64,000 nucleotides of DNA from Sphingomonas arenae (GCF_016924655.1 NZ_JAFFJU010000002.1:310001-374000); one strand, 5' to 3'. Positions 33,754 through 42,880 are shown, counted from the first letter of the stretch. A program made the numbers and translations. The notes: generated from the sequence alone by a model not told the origin.

Positions 33754-34175
33754 GCGAGGGGTTCGATCCGGAGCGCTTCTTCCAGCTGGCGCGGAAAGTT
33801 GGGCACGGCAGGGCGCTGGGCCTCGAATATCATTCCAAGGGTGACAACTGGGTGGAACTCGCGCTTCCCTGGCGCGAGGAATTGGTCTCCCTGCCGGAAA
33901 CCGGCGTGATGGCCAGCAGCGCCATCGTCAGTCTGATCGACACGTGCAGCGGCACTGCCGTGTGGCAGCGGCTCGGCGGATTTCGCCATATCGCGACCAT
34001 GGACCTGCGGCTCGACTACCTTCGGCCGTCGGTCCAGGGCGAAACGGTGATCGCCCGCTGCGAGTGCTACAAGCTCACCCGCCGGGTCGCCTTCGTCCGT
34101 GGCGTGGCCCACGGCGGTGATCCGGATCGGCCCATCGCACATAGCGCCGCGACCTTCATGATCCGCGACGACTAA
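33750..34175 (+). CDS. PaaI family hotdog thioesterase
   Basis: Acyl-CoA thioesterase of the hotdog fold, 141 aa. The start is GTG 33750, overlapping the sufE stop. KVGHGRALGLEYHSKGDNWVE opens the core; the helix VMASSAIVSLIDTCSGTAVW and strand ATMDLRLDYLRPS follow, matching PaaI-type proteins (the usual catalytic Asp/Glu region is SLIDTCSG). Substrate unknown. Last gene of the psp-sufE run; a convergent DnaJ gene begins 3 bases later. Confidence 0.9.
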   Translation: MSEGFDPERFFQLARKVGHGRALGLEYHSKGDNWVELALPWREELVSLPETGVMASSAIVSLIDTCSGTAVWQRLGGFRHIATMDLRLDYLRPSVQGETVIARCECYKLTRRVAFVRGVAHGGDPDRPIAHSAATFMIRDD

Positions 34176-34178
34176 GCC

Positions 34179-34712
34179 CTACTTGTCGCTTCCGCGGCGC
34201 TCCTCCGCCTTGCGAAGAACGTCATATGCGGCTTGCACCTTCTGGAAACGTGACGCGGCCTCTTCGTCGCCCGGCGTCAGGTCCGGATGGTTCGCCTTGG
34301 CGAGCCGCCGGTGCGCAGCCTTGATGTCGTCGAAGCTCGCATCACTTTCGAGCTCCAGCGTATCCAGCGCCCGCATCTCGTCCCGGCTGCGGCTGCCGTC
34401 CCCCGGTCCGCCCCATGCCCAATGGGCGGAATGGCGAAAGCCGTTCGCACTGGCCCGCTCGCTGCGTTCCCGCTCCTCCGCGTCAGCGGCGCCCAGCCCT
34501 TCGAAATAGTTCCAGTTCTTGTTGTACTCGGCGGCGTGAGCTTCGCAGAAGTGCCAGCGGTCGGGGCTGTTCGGGGCCTTGGGCGCGGGACGGTCGCCCG
34601 GGAGGTCACAACCCTCCCGATCGCACAGACGAACCCGCGTCGCCTCGCGAGAAGCGCCGTATGCCCGCCACCGCGGAAAACCCCAGTCGTTGGAACGTGT
34701 CTGCCTGGCCAT
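34179..34712 (-). CDS. J-domain protein
   Basis: DnaJ-like cochaperone of 177 aa. The J domain is at the C-terminus (about 115-172): LELESDASFDDIKAAHRRLA, the HPD motif in NHPDLTP, and SRFQKVQAAYDVLRK. The N-terminal half has four cysteine/histidine positions (RLCDREGCDLPG, HFCEAH), possibly a metal site, and WNYFEGL. In alphaproteobacteria such proteins are often described as 'J domain-containing'. Partner Hsp70 not nearby. Confidence 0.9.
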   Translation of the reverse strand: MARQTRSNDWGFPRWRAYGASREATRVRLCDREGCDLPGDRPAPKAPNSPDRWHFCEAHAAEYNKNWNYFEGLGAADAEERERSERASANGFRHSAHWAWGGPGDGSRSRDEMRALDTLELESDASFDDIKAAHRRLAKANHPDLTPGDEEAASRFQKVQAAYDVLRKAEERRGSDK

Positions 34713-34755
34713 TGCGTCCTAACTAATAAGCCGCCCCTCCTGATGCGAGGGTGAA

Positions 34756-35136
34756 TGCCAGAGGGCCTGTAAGCCGGGTTCTGTCCAGCGCATTGCTGCA
34801 CCTGGGCGACCATTCCTCTAGGCCTGCCGTTGCCGACAGGCTCAAGCGACCAACCCGGGCGACGAGCCGGAACCAGCCCATGTGCCGCCCCTATTCGGTC
34901 TTGCACCCGGTGGGGTTTACCATGCCGCCGCCGTTGCCGGAGACGCGGTGCGCTCTTGCCGCACCCTTTCGCCCTTACCCGACCGAAGCCGGGCGGTATC
35001 CTTTCTGTGGCACTTTCCCTGACCCCTCGACACGCTCGGGGCCGCCGGGCGTTACCCGGCACCGTTGTTCCGTGGAGCCCGGACTTTCCTCGCGCCCCCG
35101 AAGGAGCCCGCGGCCGCCCAGCCCTCTGACGGGGTG
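34756..35136 (-). ncRNA. rnpB: RNase P RNA (bacterial type A)
   Basis: Catalytic RNA of ribonuclease P, on the minus strand. Recognised by GAGGAAAGTCCGGGCTCC near the 5' end (around 35085), GGGTAAGGGCGAAAGGGTGC in the middle, GGTAAACCCC-type and GCAAGACCGAATAGGGG elements, and the conserved 3' half ending near GGACAGAACCCGGCTTACAG (about 34765-34785). It fills the 538-base gap between the J-domain gene and the amidase. Exact ends are approximate by about 10 bases. Confidence 0.96.
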
Positions 35137-35168
35137 CGGTATAGCTTAACTAAATACGCAAACCAATG

Positions 35169-35244
35169 CGCTCATCCTGAGCTTGTCGAAGGGTGTTGGA
35201 GACCACGCTTCCTCAGCACCCTTCGACAGGCTCAGGGTGAGCGC
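35169..35244. repeat. family B palindromic repeat, copy 3
   Basis: cgctcatcctgagcttgtcg...ggg (35169-35196) and cacccttcgacaggctcagg...gcg (about 35218-35244) form an inverted pair between rnpB and the amidase stop codon. Confidence 0.88.
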
Positions 35245-35250
35245 TCCTGT

Positions 35251-35940
35251 TCACGGCTCCCCCATCGGCCTTGGCAACAGGAGCGCCAGCAACTTCGCCC
35301 GGCACTCCCCATCGATGATCCCGTCGATCCGCTCCGGCCGGAATCGCCGCTGAAAGGCGATCACCGCCTTCCAGCTGTCGGTGACATCATAGCCGAACCG
35401 CTCCAGCGCCAGCAGGAAGGCGGCGTCGGACCAGAACGGATCGATCAGGTTGCGGGTTGGGCTCGGGAGCGCCAGCCGGCGCTTCGCCAAGGCCTCCCAG
35501 GGGAACAGCTCACCCGGATCCTCCTTGCGGGCCGGCGCGATGTCGGAGTGTCCCACCACATTGCCGCGGCCGATCCCGTGCCGCTCCTTGATGTCCGCAA
35601 CCAGGGGTATGAGCGCTGCGATCTGCTCGTCAGGGAAGGACCGGTAGCCGAACTCGTGCCCCGGGTTGACGATCTCGATGCCGACGCTCGCCGAATTGAC
35701 GTCGCGGATGCCGCGCCAGTAGCTCTTGCCCGCGTGCCAGGCGCGGCGCTCCTCGTCTACGAGCTGATAGACTGTGCCGTCCTCATCGATGCAATAATGA
35801 CTGCTGACCTTGGCTTCGGGCGAGGTCAGCCGGTCCAACGCCCCCTGGCAGTCCGGCATTCCGGTATAATGCAGCACGATCATCGTGACCGGCAGCTGGC
35901 GCTCGTCGTGATTGGGCGAAGGAAGATCGATCATGTCCAC
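35251..35940 (-). CDS. N-acetylmuramoyl-L-alanine amidase (AmpD-type)
   Basis: Zinc amidase that cuts the N-acetylmuramyl-L-alanine bond, 229 aa. Amidase_2 motifs: IVLHYTGMPD (zinc His), SSHYCIDEDGTVYQLV, AWHAGKS, VGIEIVNPGHEFGYR, VGHSDIAPARKEDPGELF (zinc His/Asp). The C-terminal part (YDVTDSWKAVIAFQRRFRP) is a peptidoglycan-binding segment. No signal peptide is visible, so a cytosolic muropeptide-recycling role (AmpD) is likely. Seven bases before the family B repeat. Confidence 0.94.
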   Translation of the reverse strand: MDMIDLPSPNHDERQLPVTMIVLHYTGMPDCQGALDRLTSPEAKVSSHYCIDEDGTVYQLVDEERRAWHAGKSYWRGIRDVNSASVGIEIVNPGHEFGYRSFPDEQIAALIPLVADIKERHGIGRGNVVGHSDIAPARKEDPGELFPWEALAKRRLALPSPTRNLIDPFWSDAAFLLALERFGYDVTDSWKAVIAFQRRFRPERIDGIIDGECRAKLLALLLPRPMGEP

Positions 35941-35991
35941 GCTTCCGCATGAGGCACATGGGCCAGCGGACGGGTCAAGCCTTCAGGCGGA

Positions 35992-36837
35992 TCAAGCCGT
36001 CTTGAGCAGATCGCCTGTGGCGCCCGCGTGACGGTATAAGCCGCGCTTCTCACGATCCGCCTCAAGCCGGTTCGTCTGGCCGATCACCGTCTCCCCCGCA
36101 CCCAGCATCAACCACCCATCAGGGGCAAGCGCCGCGGCAAGGCGGTCGAACGCCTTCGCCCGGGTCGTTTCGTTCAGGTAGAGCAAAACGTTGCGGCACA
36201 GGACGATGTCGAACTCGCCCGGGTGCGGCGGCGGCTCCAGGAGGTTGTGGACCTGGAAGCGGACCGTGCGACGCAGCGCCTCGACCGCGCGCCAGCCTTC
36301 GGCGGATTCCTCGAACCACTTGATCATCTGCTGGATGCCAAGTCCGCGCTGGACCTCGAACTGCGTGTAGGCGCCGGCTCGCGCCCGGTCGATCACGGAT
36401 GCGGAAACGTCGGTGCCGAGGATGTCGATCGTCCAGCCGGCCCACTTCTGCGGCTGCTCCGCAAAGAGCATCGCCAGCGAATAGGCCTCCTGCCCCGTCG
36501 AACAGCCGGCCGACCAGACGCGGATCCGACGGGTCTTGGCGCGCCGCTGAGCCAGGGCCGGAAGCGCCTGCTGCGTCAGCAGGTCGAACGGCAGGCGATC
36601 CCGGAAGAAGTAGGTCTCGTTGTTCAACAGGGCCTCCACCACGCGTGTGGCCAGACTAGGCTCTCGCCCCATGACGAGGATGGTGATCAGCTCGTCGATG
36701 CTGCTGATTGCCCGCTCGCGCAGGATGCCGGACAAAGCGGTCTCCAGGCGCCAGCGTCTGCTCATCGTCAGTTGCTGACCAGTCCGCGCCTCGAGCAGGC
36801 CGGCGAGGATGCGGCAGCTGCTGTCGCTTATTTCCAC
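35992..36837 (-). CDS. cheR: chemotaxis protein methyltransferase CheR
   Basis: SAM-dependent methyltransferase of chemoreceptor glutamates. The start is taken as GTG 36837 (VEISDSSCRILAGLL); the open frame beyond lies within cheB. It overlaps the cheB stop by 10 bases. Motifs: ALLNNETYFFRDRLPFDLL, RIRVWSAGCSTGQEAYSLAM (SAM site), ILGTDVSASVIDRARAG, FDIVLCRNVLLYL. Length 281 aa. Last gene of the leftward che block. Confidence 0.95.
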   Translation of the reverse strand: MEISDSSCRILAGLLEARTGQQLTMSRRWRLETALSGILRERAISSIDELITILVMGREPSLATRVVEALLNNETYFFRDRLPFDLLTQQALPALAQRRAKTRRIRVWSAGCSTGQEAYSLAMLFAEQPQKWAGWTIDILGTDVSASVIDRARAGAYTQFEVQRGLGIQQMIKWFEESAEGWRAVEALRRTVRFQVHNLLEPPPHPGEFDIVLCRNVLLYLNETTRAKAFDRLAAALAPDGWLMLGAGETVIGQTNRLEADREKRGLYRHAGATGDLLKTA

Positions 36838-37922
36838 GCAACATCCCCGGCTCGGGACGCAACACGCCGGGCGATCTTGTCGGGCGGCAGGATGGCACAG
36901 GCGAGCCCCGCCTCGGCTACCGCGCGCGGCATTCCCCACACGGCGCTGGAGGCTTCATCCTGGGCGATCACCGCACCGCCGCAGGCCACCAGCTTGGCGG
37001 CACCCTCGGTGCCGTCGCGGCCCATTCCGGACAGCACCACGGCAACTGCTGCAGTGCCGTAGATCGGGCCGAGTGAGGCCAGCATCGGGTCCAACGAAGG
37101 AAGGCAGCCACTCGACACGCTCTGCCGCATCAGATGCACCTGCTGGCAACCGCCAACGCTCTCGACAGTCAGATGGGCGTCCCCTGGCGCGATCAGGATC
37201 TGGTCCGGCAGGAGTTCCATCCCTTCCTGTGCAATCCGGGCTTCCCGGCGTGCGCTGGTGCCGAGCTGGCGAGCGAATACCTCCATGAAGGGGACCGGAA
37301 GATGCTGGGTCACCAGGATTGGCACTCCCAGGACCGGCGGAAGCGCCTGGAAAAAGGTTCCGAGGGAGTGGATACCGCCGGTGGATGCACCGATGGCAAG
37401 AACGCCGAGGGCATCGTTGCTCATCGCCCGCAGCGGGGTCGAAGGTGACTGCTTGGAGCGGGCCGGTTCCACCCGGTCCTCGGCATGGCCGAGTGCCCGC
37501 AGCTTCGAGAGCAGGACTTCGGAAAAGCGGCCATTGAACCGCCCGGTGCCCGGCTTCGGGAGCGTATCGGCAGCGCCGAGCGCAAGGGCCGCGATCGTCT
37601 CTTCCGCGCCTTCCTCGGCCAAAGAGGAGACGACGATCACCCGTGCGCCGCGCGCGGTTGCGAGAATCTTCGGGATCATGGTCAGGCCACCCGCCCCCGG
37701 CATCTCCAGGTCGAGCAGGACGACGTCTACCCGGACGTGAGCCAGCGCGTCGACGGCATGCTCGGCCGTGCCGGCCACGGCCACGATCTCGAACCCGCCG
37801 TCACTCTCGATCATGCGCGACAGCACTGCCCGCGCGACCATCGAATCATCGACGATCATCAAGCGGATCGGTCGGGTGGGCCTGTGGACTCCCTCCCGCC
37901 TCGTGGCGAGCGCCGGGCTCAT
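36828..37922 (-). CDS. cheB: chemotaxis methylesterase CheB
   Basis: Receptor methylesterase/deamidase with a receiver domain, 364 aa. Receiver: LMIVDDSMVAR, phospho-Asp71 in VVLLDLEMPG, then VSSLAEEG. The catalytic domain has IGASTGGIHSL (Ser), TQHLPVPFMEVFARQL (His) and SGMGRDGTEGA (Asp). Ten bases after cheY and overlapping cheR. Confidence 0.97.
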   Translation of the reverse strand: MSPALATRREGVHRPTRPIRLMIVDDSMVARAVLSRMIESDGGFEIVAVAGTAEHAVDALAHVRVDVVLLDLEMPGAGGLTMIPKILATARGARVIVVSSLAEEGAEETIAALALGAADTLPKPGTGRFNGRFSEVLLSKLRALGHAEDRVEPARSKQSPSTPLRAMSNDALGVLAIGASTGGIHSLGTFFQALPPVLGVPILVTQHLPVPFMEVFARQLGTSARREARIAQEGMELLPDQILIAPGDAHLTVESVGGCQQVHLMRQSVSSGCLPSLDPMLASLGPIYGTAAVAVVLSGMGRDGTEGAAKLVACGGAVIAQDEASSAVWGMPRAVAEAGLACAILPPDKIARRVASRAGDVAWK

Positions 37923-37932
37923 CGGCCGGGCC

Positions 37933-38304
37933 TTACGCTACGCCGACGAGTTGGAGCTTGATGTGCAGGGTTTCGCGGTCGAATGGCTTCATCACATATT
38001 CGTCGGCGCCGGCCTCGAGCGCGGCGCGGATGTGCGCCATGTCATTCTCTGTCGTACAGAATACAACCTTGGGCTGGTCGCCATGTCCGCGCTGCCGCAG
38101 CAGCTTCAGGAATTCCATCCCGCTCATCACCGGCATGTTCCAATCGAGCAGGACCACGTCCGGCATCTTGTCTTCGCACCGCTCCAGAGCCTCGCGGCCG
38201 TCACCAGCCTCTTCGACGGTGAAATCGAGTGTTTCGAGGATGTGCCGGGCAACCTTCCGGATGACCTTTGAGTCGTCGACGATCAGACAGGTTTTCATGG
38301 ACAC
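37933..38304 (-). CDS. cheY: response regulator CheY
   Basis: Single-domain receiver of 123 aa: LIVDDSKVIRKVAR, phospho-Asp in VVLLDWNMPVMSGMEFL, the Thr in VVFCTTENDMAH and Lys in YVMKPFDRE. It ends at the CheY-like IKLQLVGVA. The start is GTG 38304 with AAGGAA just upstream, or ATG 38298. Place between cheW and cheB is typical of alphaproteobacterial che operons. Confidence 0.95.
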   Translation of the reverse strand: MSMKTCLIVDDSKVIRKVARHILETLDFTVEEAGDGREALERCEDKMPDVVLLDWNMPVMSGMEFLKLLRQRGHGDQPKVVFCTTENDMAHIRAALEAGADEYVMKPFDRETLHIKLQLVGVA

Positions 38305-38358
38305 GTAATTCCTTGGGTTCGGCAGCCGATTTGTAGATTGCGAAGGGTAACGAAGAGC

Positions 38359-38796
38359 TTAAGCCGCTCGGGCTTCGGCAGCGCCCAGGACCAACGCCGC
38401 CACGTCCACCAGCAGGAGCGCGCCTTCTTCGGTCTCCACCATCCCGACGGACACACGTTCCCAGCCCGGCCCCATGGCAGCGCGAACGGGGGACGGATCG
38501 GAAAGCGCCTCCACCACGTCTTCGACGCTGTCGACGATCAGGGCATAATGGTGGCCGTCCACTTCGACGACCGCCGCTTCGACCAGGCCCTCGGTCCGGC
38601 TCACGCCCAGTTCAAGGCTTCGCATGCAGTCGATCACCGTCAACACCCGGCTCCGAAGAGCGGACAGGCCGGCGACATGGGGAACCGCGCGCGGCACGGG
38701 GATCAGCGTGTCCAGCTCGACGACGCTCTCCACCGCAGCTGCCGGAAGAGCCACGCGCTGCTCCGCGATCGTCACAATCAGCAGGAGTTCGTTCAC
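38359..38796 (-). CDS. cheW: chemotaxis adaptor CheW
   Basis: Scaffold linking receptors to CheA, 145 aa. The CheW fold is seen in ELLLIVTIAEQRVALPAAAV, LIPVPRAVPHVAGLSALRSR and VLTVIDCMRSLELG. It is less similar to CheW in the middle, as is usual for this family. GTG start overlaps the cheA stop as GTGA, so they are coupled. 54 bases separate it from cheY. Confidence 0.92.
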   Translation of the reverse strand: MNELLLIVTIAEQRVALPAAAVESVVELDTLIPVPRAVPHVAGLSALRSRVLTVIDCMRSLELGVSRTEGLVEAAVVEVDGHHYALIVDSVEDVVEALSDPSPVRAAMGPGWERVSVGMVETEEGALLLVDVAALVLGAAEARAA

Positions 38797-41138
38797 TTGA
38801 CCCCTCCAGCGGCAGTCTTGAGCGCCATCATCAGCCCGGCGCGATCATAGCGATAGATGCTGCGCGGATCGGCGTCGGCCGCCTCCGGATTGCTGCGCAG
38901 CCACAAGGTTCGCTCCGCCTCCTGCGCCGGCGGCTCGCCCGGATCGGATGCGATGATGAGGTCCGCTTCGACGTCCCCCTCCCCGCTCACGACCACGTAG
39001 CCGGCAGCTTCGACGATGGGCCGGAGCATGTGCTGCATCCAGGCGTCGCCTTCGGGCAGGCGACAGACCGGCTGCCGGCCGGATGCAATTGCCGGATTGC
39101 TGAACCTCGCGAACAGCCAGTGCGCGTCGATCAGCTCGGCCGGCTGACCATCGATCAGCGTGACGCCCTGAACCAGCCCCGGCGACTGCGCCGGAATGAC
39201 CTCGGCCGCGATCTGCGACAGATCGATGACCTCACGGAAGGCCAGCCCGATCTCCATCATCCCATCGTTGAGGCGGAAGATCCGCGTCTTCTCGCCAGGG
39301 GGTGGCGGTGTTTCCATTCCGGCCAGGGGAAGGATCGCTTCACCCAACTGAACCCGCAGCTGACCCGCGCCGATCTGGATCGCCTCGGACGGCACCTCCT
39401 CGATCCGGTCGACGACGGCCAGGCGAATGGCACGGCGTGCCCCATCCAGGCTGCGGAACAGCAGCACGGACACCCCGGGCTTGACCGAGGCTCCACTCTC
39501 CTCCGCGACGCGGCTGCTGCGTTCCTGAGCCTCCAGCCGCACACCCCCGACACGGGCAAGGCCTGCCGGGTCGAACAGCAGGATCGGCGACCCGTCGTCG
39601 GCGAGCGTCGTTCCGGCATAAAGCCCCGTTGCCATCACCGCCGGCGCGGCTGGCTTGACCACCAGTTCTTCGTGGTCATGCACCCTATCCACGGCCAGCG
39701 CATAGACGTCCCCACCCGCAGGCTTCAGCACGATCAGCGTGCGCTCTTCATCGGACAGCGGGCTCGGCAGGCCGAGCACGTCCGCCAGCGCGATCTCCGG
39801 AACGCGACGGCCCCGGATCGTCGCAACCCCCGCCCCGCCGATGCGTGACAGGGCGACACTCTCCCCGTTCGCGCGAACGATCTCCTCGATCGCCGAGCGC
39901 GGGATCGCGAAATGCTGGTTGCCGATAGAGACGGTCAGCGCCGGAATGATCGTCAGCGTCAGCGGCACGCGCAAGGTCATGCGAGTGCCCTGTCCCGGCC
40001 TCGACTCCAGCTCGACGATGCCGCCGATGCGTTCGACGTTGGAACGCACCACGTCCATGCCGACGCCCCGCCCCGAGATCTGGGTCACCCGCTGCGCAGT
40101 CGACAGGCCGGGCTCGAAGATCAGCTGCAGCCGCTCCTTGGCCGTCAGCTTGGCCGCGTCCGCAGCCTCGAGGATGCCGGCCGCGACCGCCTTCTCGACC
40201 AGCTTCTTGCCATCGATCCCGCGGCCGTCGTCGGCGATGTCGATGAGGATCTGGTTGCCGGACTGGCGAGCGGAAACGCTCAGCATCCCGATCTCGCGCT
40301 TGCCGGCCTTTAGCCGGTCCACCGGCTTCTCGATGCCATGGTCCACCGCATTGCGCACGATGTGGGTGAGCGGATCACGGATCATCTCGATCATCTCGCG
40401 GTCCAGCTCGACGTCGCCGCCGTCGATGTCGACCAGCACCTGCTTGTCCAGCTCTCCACACAAGTCCCGGACCATCCGCGGCAGGCCGACGAACAGGTTC
40501 TCGATCCGCTGCATCCGCGTGCGGGTGATCGCATCGCGCATCTCCGCGATGATACCGCTCAGCCGCTCGAACGCTCCGTCCACCGCCACGTCGGAATTCC
40601 CGTCGCGCAGCCGGCGGGCGAGTTCGTTGCGCGCCAGCACCATGTCGGAGACGCCGCTCATTACGCGGTCCAGCAACTCGACCGAAAGGCGGATGGTACG
40701 CGGGGCAGCGGCCTGGGCACCCTTCGCCGTGTCCCCGACCACGGGAGCGGCAGGCGCTTGGGCAGCCTCCGCCCCTTCGGCTAGCGCCTCGATCAGGGCG
40801 CTGTCGTCTCCCTCCGGCAGCTTTTCGCCCCTGGCGATGACATCCACCATCTCGCCGATCCGGTCGATAATCGCGAGCACGGCACTGACCAGGGGCGCAT
40901 CGGCGCGCCGGCGGCCCGCGCGCACATCGGCCAGGGCATCCTCGGCCGCATGACTCAGCTGCTCAAGCCGAGGGAAGTCGAAGAAGCCGCAATTGCCTTT
41001 GACGGTATGCACGAACCGGAAAATGTTATCGAGCCGCGCCCGGTCGTCCGGTTGCGCTTCCCAGGCGACGATCTCACCGCCCAGGCTCTCGAGCATTTCC
41101 CGGCATTCGGCGACAAAATCGGCAATCAGATCGTCCAT
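38793..41138 (-). CDS. cheA: chemotaxis histidine kinase CheA with degenerate receiver-like C-terminus
   Basis: Central kinase of chemotaxis, 781 aa. HPt His44 lies in RFVHTVKGNCGFF; the dimerisation region is LDRVMSGVSDMVLARNELA; kinase boxes are HIVRNAVDHGIEKP (N), IDIADDGRGIDG (G1) and GRGVGMDVVRSNV (G2). Two CheW-like segments follow: one around LTLTIIPALTVSIGNQHFAI, another around VLLFRSLDGARRAIRLAVVD. The last 110 residues resemble a receiver (IVEAAGYVVVSGEGDVEADL then IIASD), but lack the DD and phospho-Asp pattern. The P2 CheY-binding domain is short or absent. Start is ATG 41138; upstream TTG is unlikely. Confidence 0.94.
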   Translation of the reverse strand: MDDLIADFVAECREMLESLGGEIVAWEAQPDDRARLDNIFRFVHTVKGNCGFFDFPRLEQLSHAAEDALADVRAGRRRADAPLVSAVLAIIDRIGEMVDVIARGEKLPEGDDSALIEALAEGAEAAQAPAAPVVGDTAKGAQAAAPRTIRLSVELLDRVMSGVSDMVLARNELARRLRDGNSDVAVDGAFERLSGIIAEMRDAITRTRMQRIENLFVGLPRMVRDLCGELDKQVLVDIDGGDVELDREMIEMIRDPLTHIVRNAVDHGIEKPVDRLKAGKREIGMLSVSARQSGNQILIDIADDGRGIDGKKLVEKAVAAGILEAADAAKLTAKERLQLIFEPGLSTAQRVTQISGRGVGMDVVRSNVERIGGIVELESRPGQGTRMTLRVPLTLTIIPALTVSIGNQHFAIPRSAIEEIVRANGESVALSRIGGAGVATIRGRRVPEIALADVLGLPSPLSDEERTLIVLKPAGGDVYALAVDRVHDHEELVVKPAAPAVMATGLYAGTTLADDGSPILLFDPAGLARVGGVRLEAQERSSRVAEESGASVKPGVSVLLFRSLDGARRAIRLAVVDRIEEVPSEAIQIGAGQLRVQLGEAILPLAGMETPPPPGEKTRIFRLNDGMMEIGLAFREVIDLSQIAAEVIPAQSPGLVQGVTLIDGQPAELIDAHWLFARFSNPAIASGRQPVCRLPEGDAWMQHMLRPIVEAAGYVVVSGEGDVEADLIIASDPGEPPAQEAERTLWLRSNPEAADADPRSIYRYDRAGLMMALKTAAGGVK

Positions 41139-41195
41139 CGGCCCCAACCCGGCTGCAGTTGCAAGCGGAGTAGCGGGGCAGAAGTTAAGGCGGCG

Positions 41196-41840
41196 TTATC
41201 CTTGCCGCTTCGGAAGATCGGCACCGATCAGAAGGACCTGCTCCTCGGGACCGGCAACCTTGATCGATCCTCCTGCGCCTGCCGCCAGGCTATGGGCGAG
41301 CCAGGCGCCGGCCGCTCGGGGCTCAATCGTTCCTGCTGACGATCCGCGCTGGAGGGTTTCGCGCAAGCTCGGGTCGAGCAGCAGCCGAGGCCCCTCGGCC
41401 CGGATCACCAGCTCAATGCCCCTGTCCGATCGCTCCGTCCCGATGTCCAGGCGGCCGCCTCGGACCAAGGCATCTCCGGCGATCAGCGCCAGGTTCAGCA
41501 GCAGCTTGATGGCATCCTTGGGCAGCCGCTCATCGGCCACCAGCCACCCCAGCTCGATTTTCTTCTCCCCCCCGAACAGCCCCTCGAGGGCGCTGCGGGC
41601 CTCCCGGGTGTCGATCTCCTCGCCGAAACCGCCGGCTGCTCCGAACGCCAGCCGAAAGAACTTGAGCTTGTTGGCGGACGCCCGCGCGCTCTCGCTGAGC
41701 AACTCTAGACAGCGCTCCCGCATGTCCGGGTCCTGCTCATCGGCCAGCAGTTCGATGCCATTGTTCAGCGCCCCGACCGGGGACAGCAGGTCATGGCACA
41801 AGCGGGAGCAAAGCAGACTGGCGAGATCGATCGCGTTCAT
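41196..41840 (-). CDS. chpT: histidine phosphotransferase ChpT
   Basis: Dimeric phosphotransferase that relays phosphate from CckA to CtrA and CpdR in the alphaproteobacterial cell-cycle pathway. At 214 aa it has the DHp-like helix LLCSRLCHDLLSPVGALNNG with the phospho-His (CHD), and a degenerate ATPase-like C-domain (KDAIKLLLNLALIAGDAL, then GPRLLLDPSLRE). It lies 57 bases upstream of cheA on the same strand. CckA, its phosphate source, is at 56161. Confidence 0.93.
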   Translation of the reverse strand: MNAIDLASLLCSRLCHDLLSPVGALNNGIELLADEQDPDMRERCLELLSESARASANKLKFFRLAFGAAGGFGEEIDTREARSALEGLFGGEKKIELGWLVADERLPKDAIKLLLNLALIAGDALVRGGRLDIGTERSDRGIELVIRAEGPRLLLDPSLRETLQRGSSAGTIEPRAAGAWLAHSLAAGAGGSIKVAGPEEQVLLIGADLPKRQG

Positions 41841-41926
41841 GCGCGCGTTGGTGGAGGATTAGGACTCTGCGTGCAAGCCCGGGAACCATCTTGAAAGCGT
41901 CGGCGATCTCCCCATCTCTCCCTCTC

Positions 41927-42880
41927 ATGGCCGGGGGGCAACAGATCATCGACGTGGCTTTACGGCCGGAGCATGCGGGATGGCGGCTGGACCGCGCGCT
42001 TGCCGACTCCATTCCGACGCTCTCGCGGGAACGGCTGAAGGCGCTGGTCCAGTCAGGCGCGCTTGAGCGGAACGGCGCCCTGTTTCGCGATCCTAGCCTG
42101 AAGGTCCATGGCGGCGAAGCATTCCGACTGTCCGTGCCGGAGCCTGCGCCCGCCCACAATGAGGCGCAGGACATTCCACTCACGATCGTGTTCGAGGACG
42201 AACATCTGCTCGTGGTGGACAAGCCGGCCGGGCTGGTCGTCCACCCCGCCGCCGGCAACGCCGACGGAACGCTCGTCAACGCGCTGCTGCACCATTGCGG
42301 TGGAGGCCTGTCCGGGATCGGCGGAGTGGCGAGGCCCGGGATCGTGCACCGGATCGACAAGGACACCTCGGGCCTGCTGGTCGTAGCGAAAACCGACGTC
42401 GCACATGAAGGGCTCGCCCGGCAGTTCGCGGCCCACAGCATCAACCGTCGTTATCTTGCGGTCGTTGCCGGAGTTCCGACGGAGGCGGAGGGAATTGTGG
42501 ACGCGCCCCTCGCCCGCTCGGCCACCGACCGCAAGAAGATTGCGATCGTGCGTGGTGACCGGGGGAAGCGCGCGGTGACTCACTGGCGGCGGCTGAAGAA
42601 CTGGCGTGACGCGGCTCTCGTCGAATGCCGGCTGGAGACCGGGCGCACCCATCAGGTTCGGGTGCACATGGCCTCCATCGGCCATCCGCTGCTGGGCGAC
42701 CCGGTCTATGGTCGGTCTGGCAAGCGCTTGAAAGACGTGCTGAATCGGCTCGGATTCAAGCGGCAGGCGCTTCATGCGGCGGTGCTCGGCTTCACGCACC
42801 CCGTAACGAAAGTCCGTCTGTCGTTCGAAAGTGCCGTCCCGGAGGATATGCAGGAACTGTTCACGGCACTTGGTGTATAG
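41927..42880 (+). CDS. RluA/RluD family pseudouridine synthase
   Basis: Makes pseudouridines in 23S rRNA (RluD-type) or tRNA. An S4 domain opens the protein (LDRALADSIPTLSRERLKAL), and the catalytic Asp is in GIVHRIDKDTSGLLV. Also DKPAGLVVHPAAG and ETGRTHQVRVHMASIGHPL. Length 317 aa with the ATG at 41927; an upstream TTG (41891) would add 12 residues. Divergent from chpT. RluD is the likeliest match, but subfamily was not tested. Confidence 0.93.
   Translation: MAGGQQIIDVALRPEHAGWRLDRALADSIPTLSRERLKALVQSGALERNGALFRDPSLKVHGGEAFRLSVPEPAPAHNEAQDIPLTIVFEDEHLLVVDKPAGLVVHPAAGNADGTLVNALLHHCGGGLSGIGGVARPGIVHRIDKDTSGLLVVAKTDVAHEGLARQFAAHSINRRYLAVVAGVPTEAEGIVDAPLARSATDRKKIAIVRGDRGKRAVTHWRRLKNWRDAALVECRLETGRTHQVRVHMASIGHPLLGDPVYGRSGKRLKDVLNRLGFKRQALHAAVLGFTHPVTKVRLSFESAVPEDMQELFTALGV

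Noticed and set aside
34752-35149. Plus-strand open frames over the RNase P RNA region
   Set aside because: The minus strand has all conserved RNase P RNA elements; the open frames are incidental.
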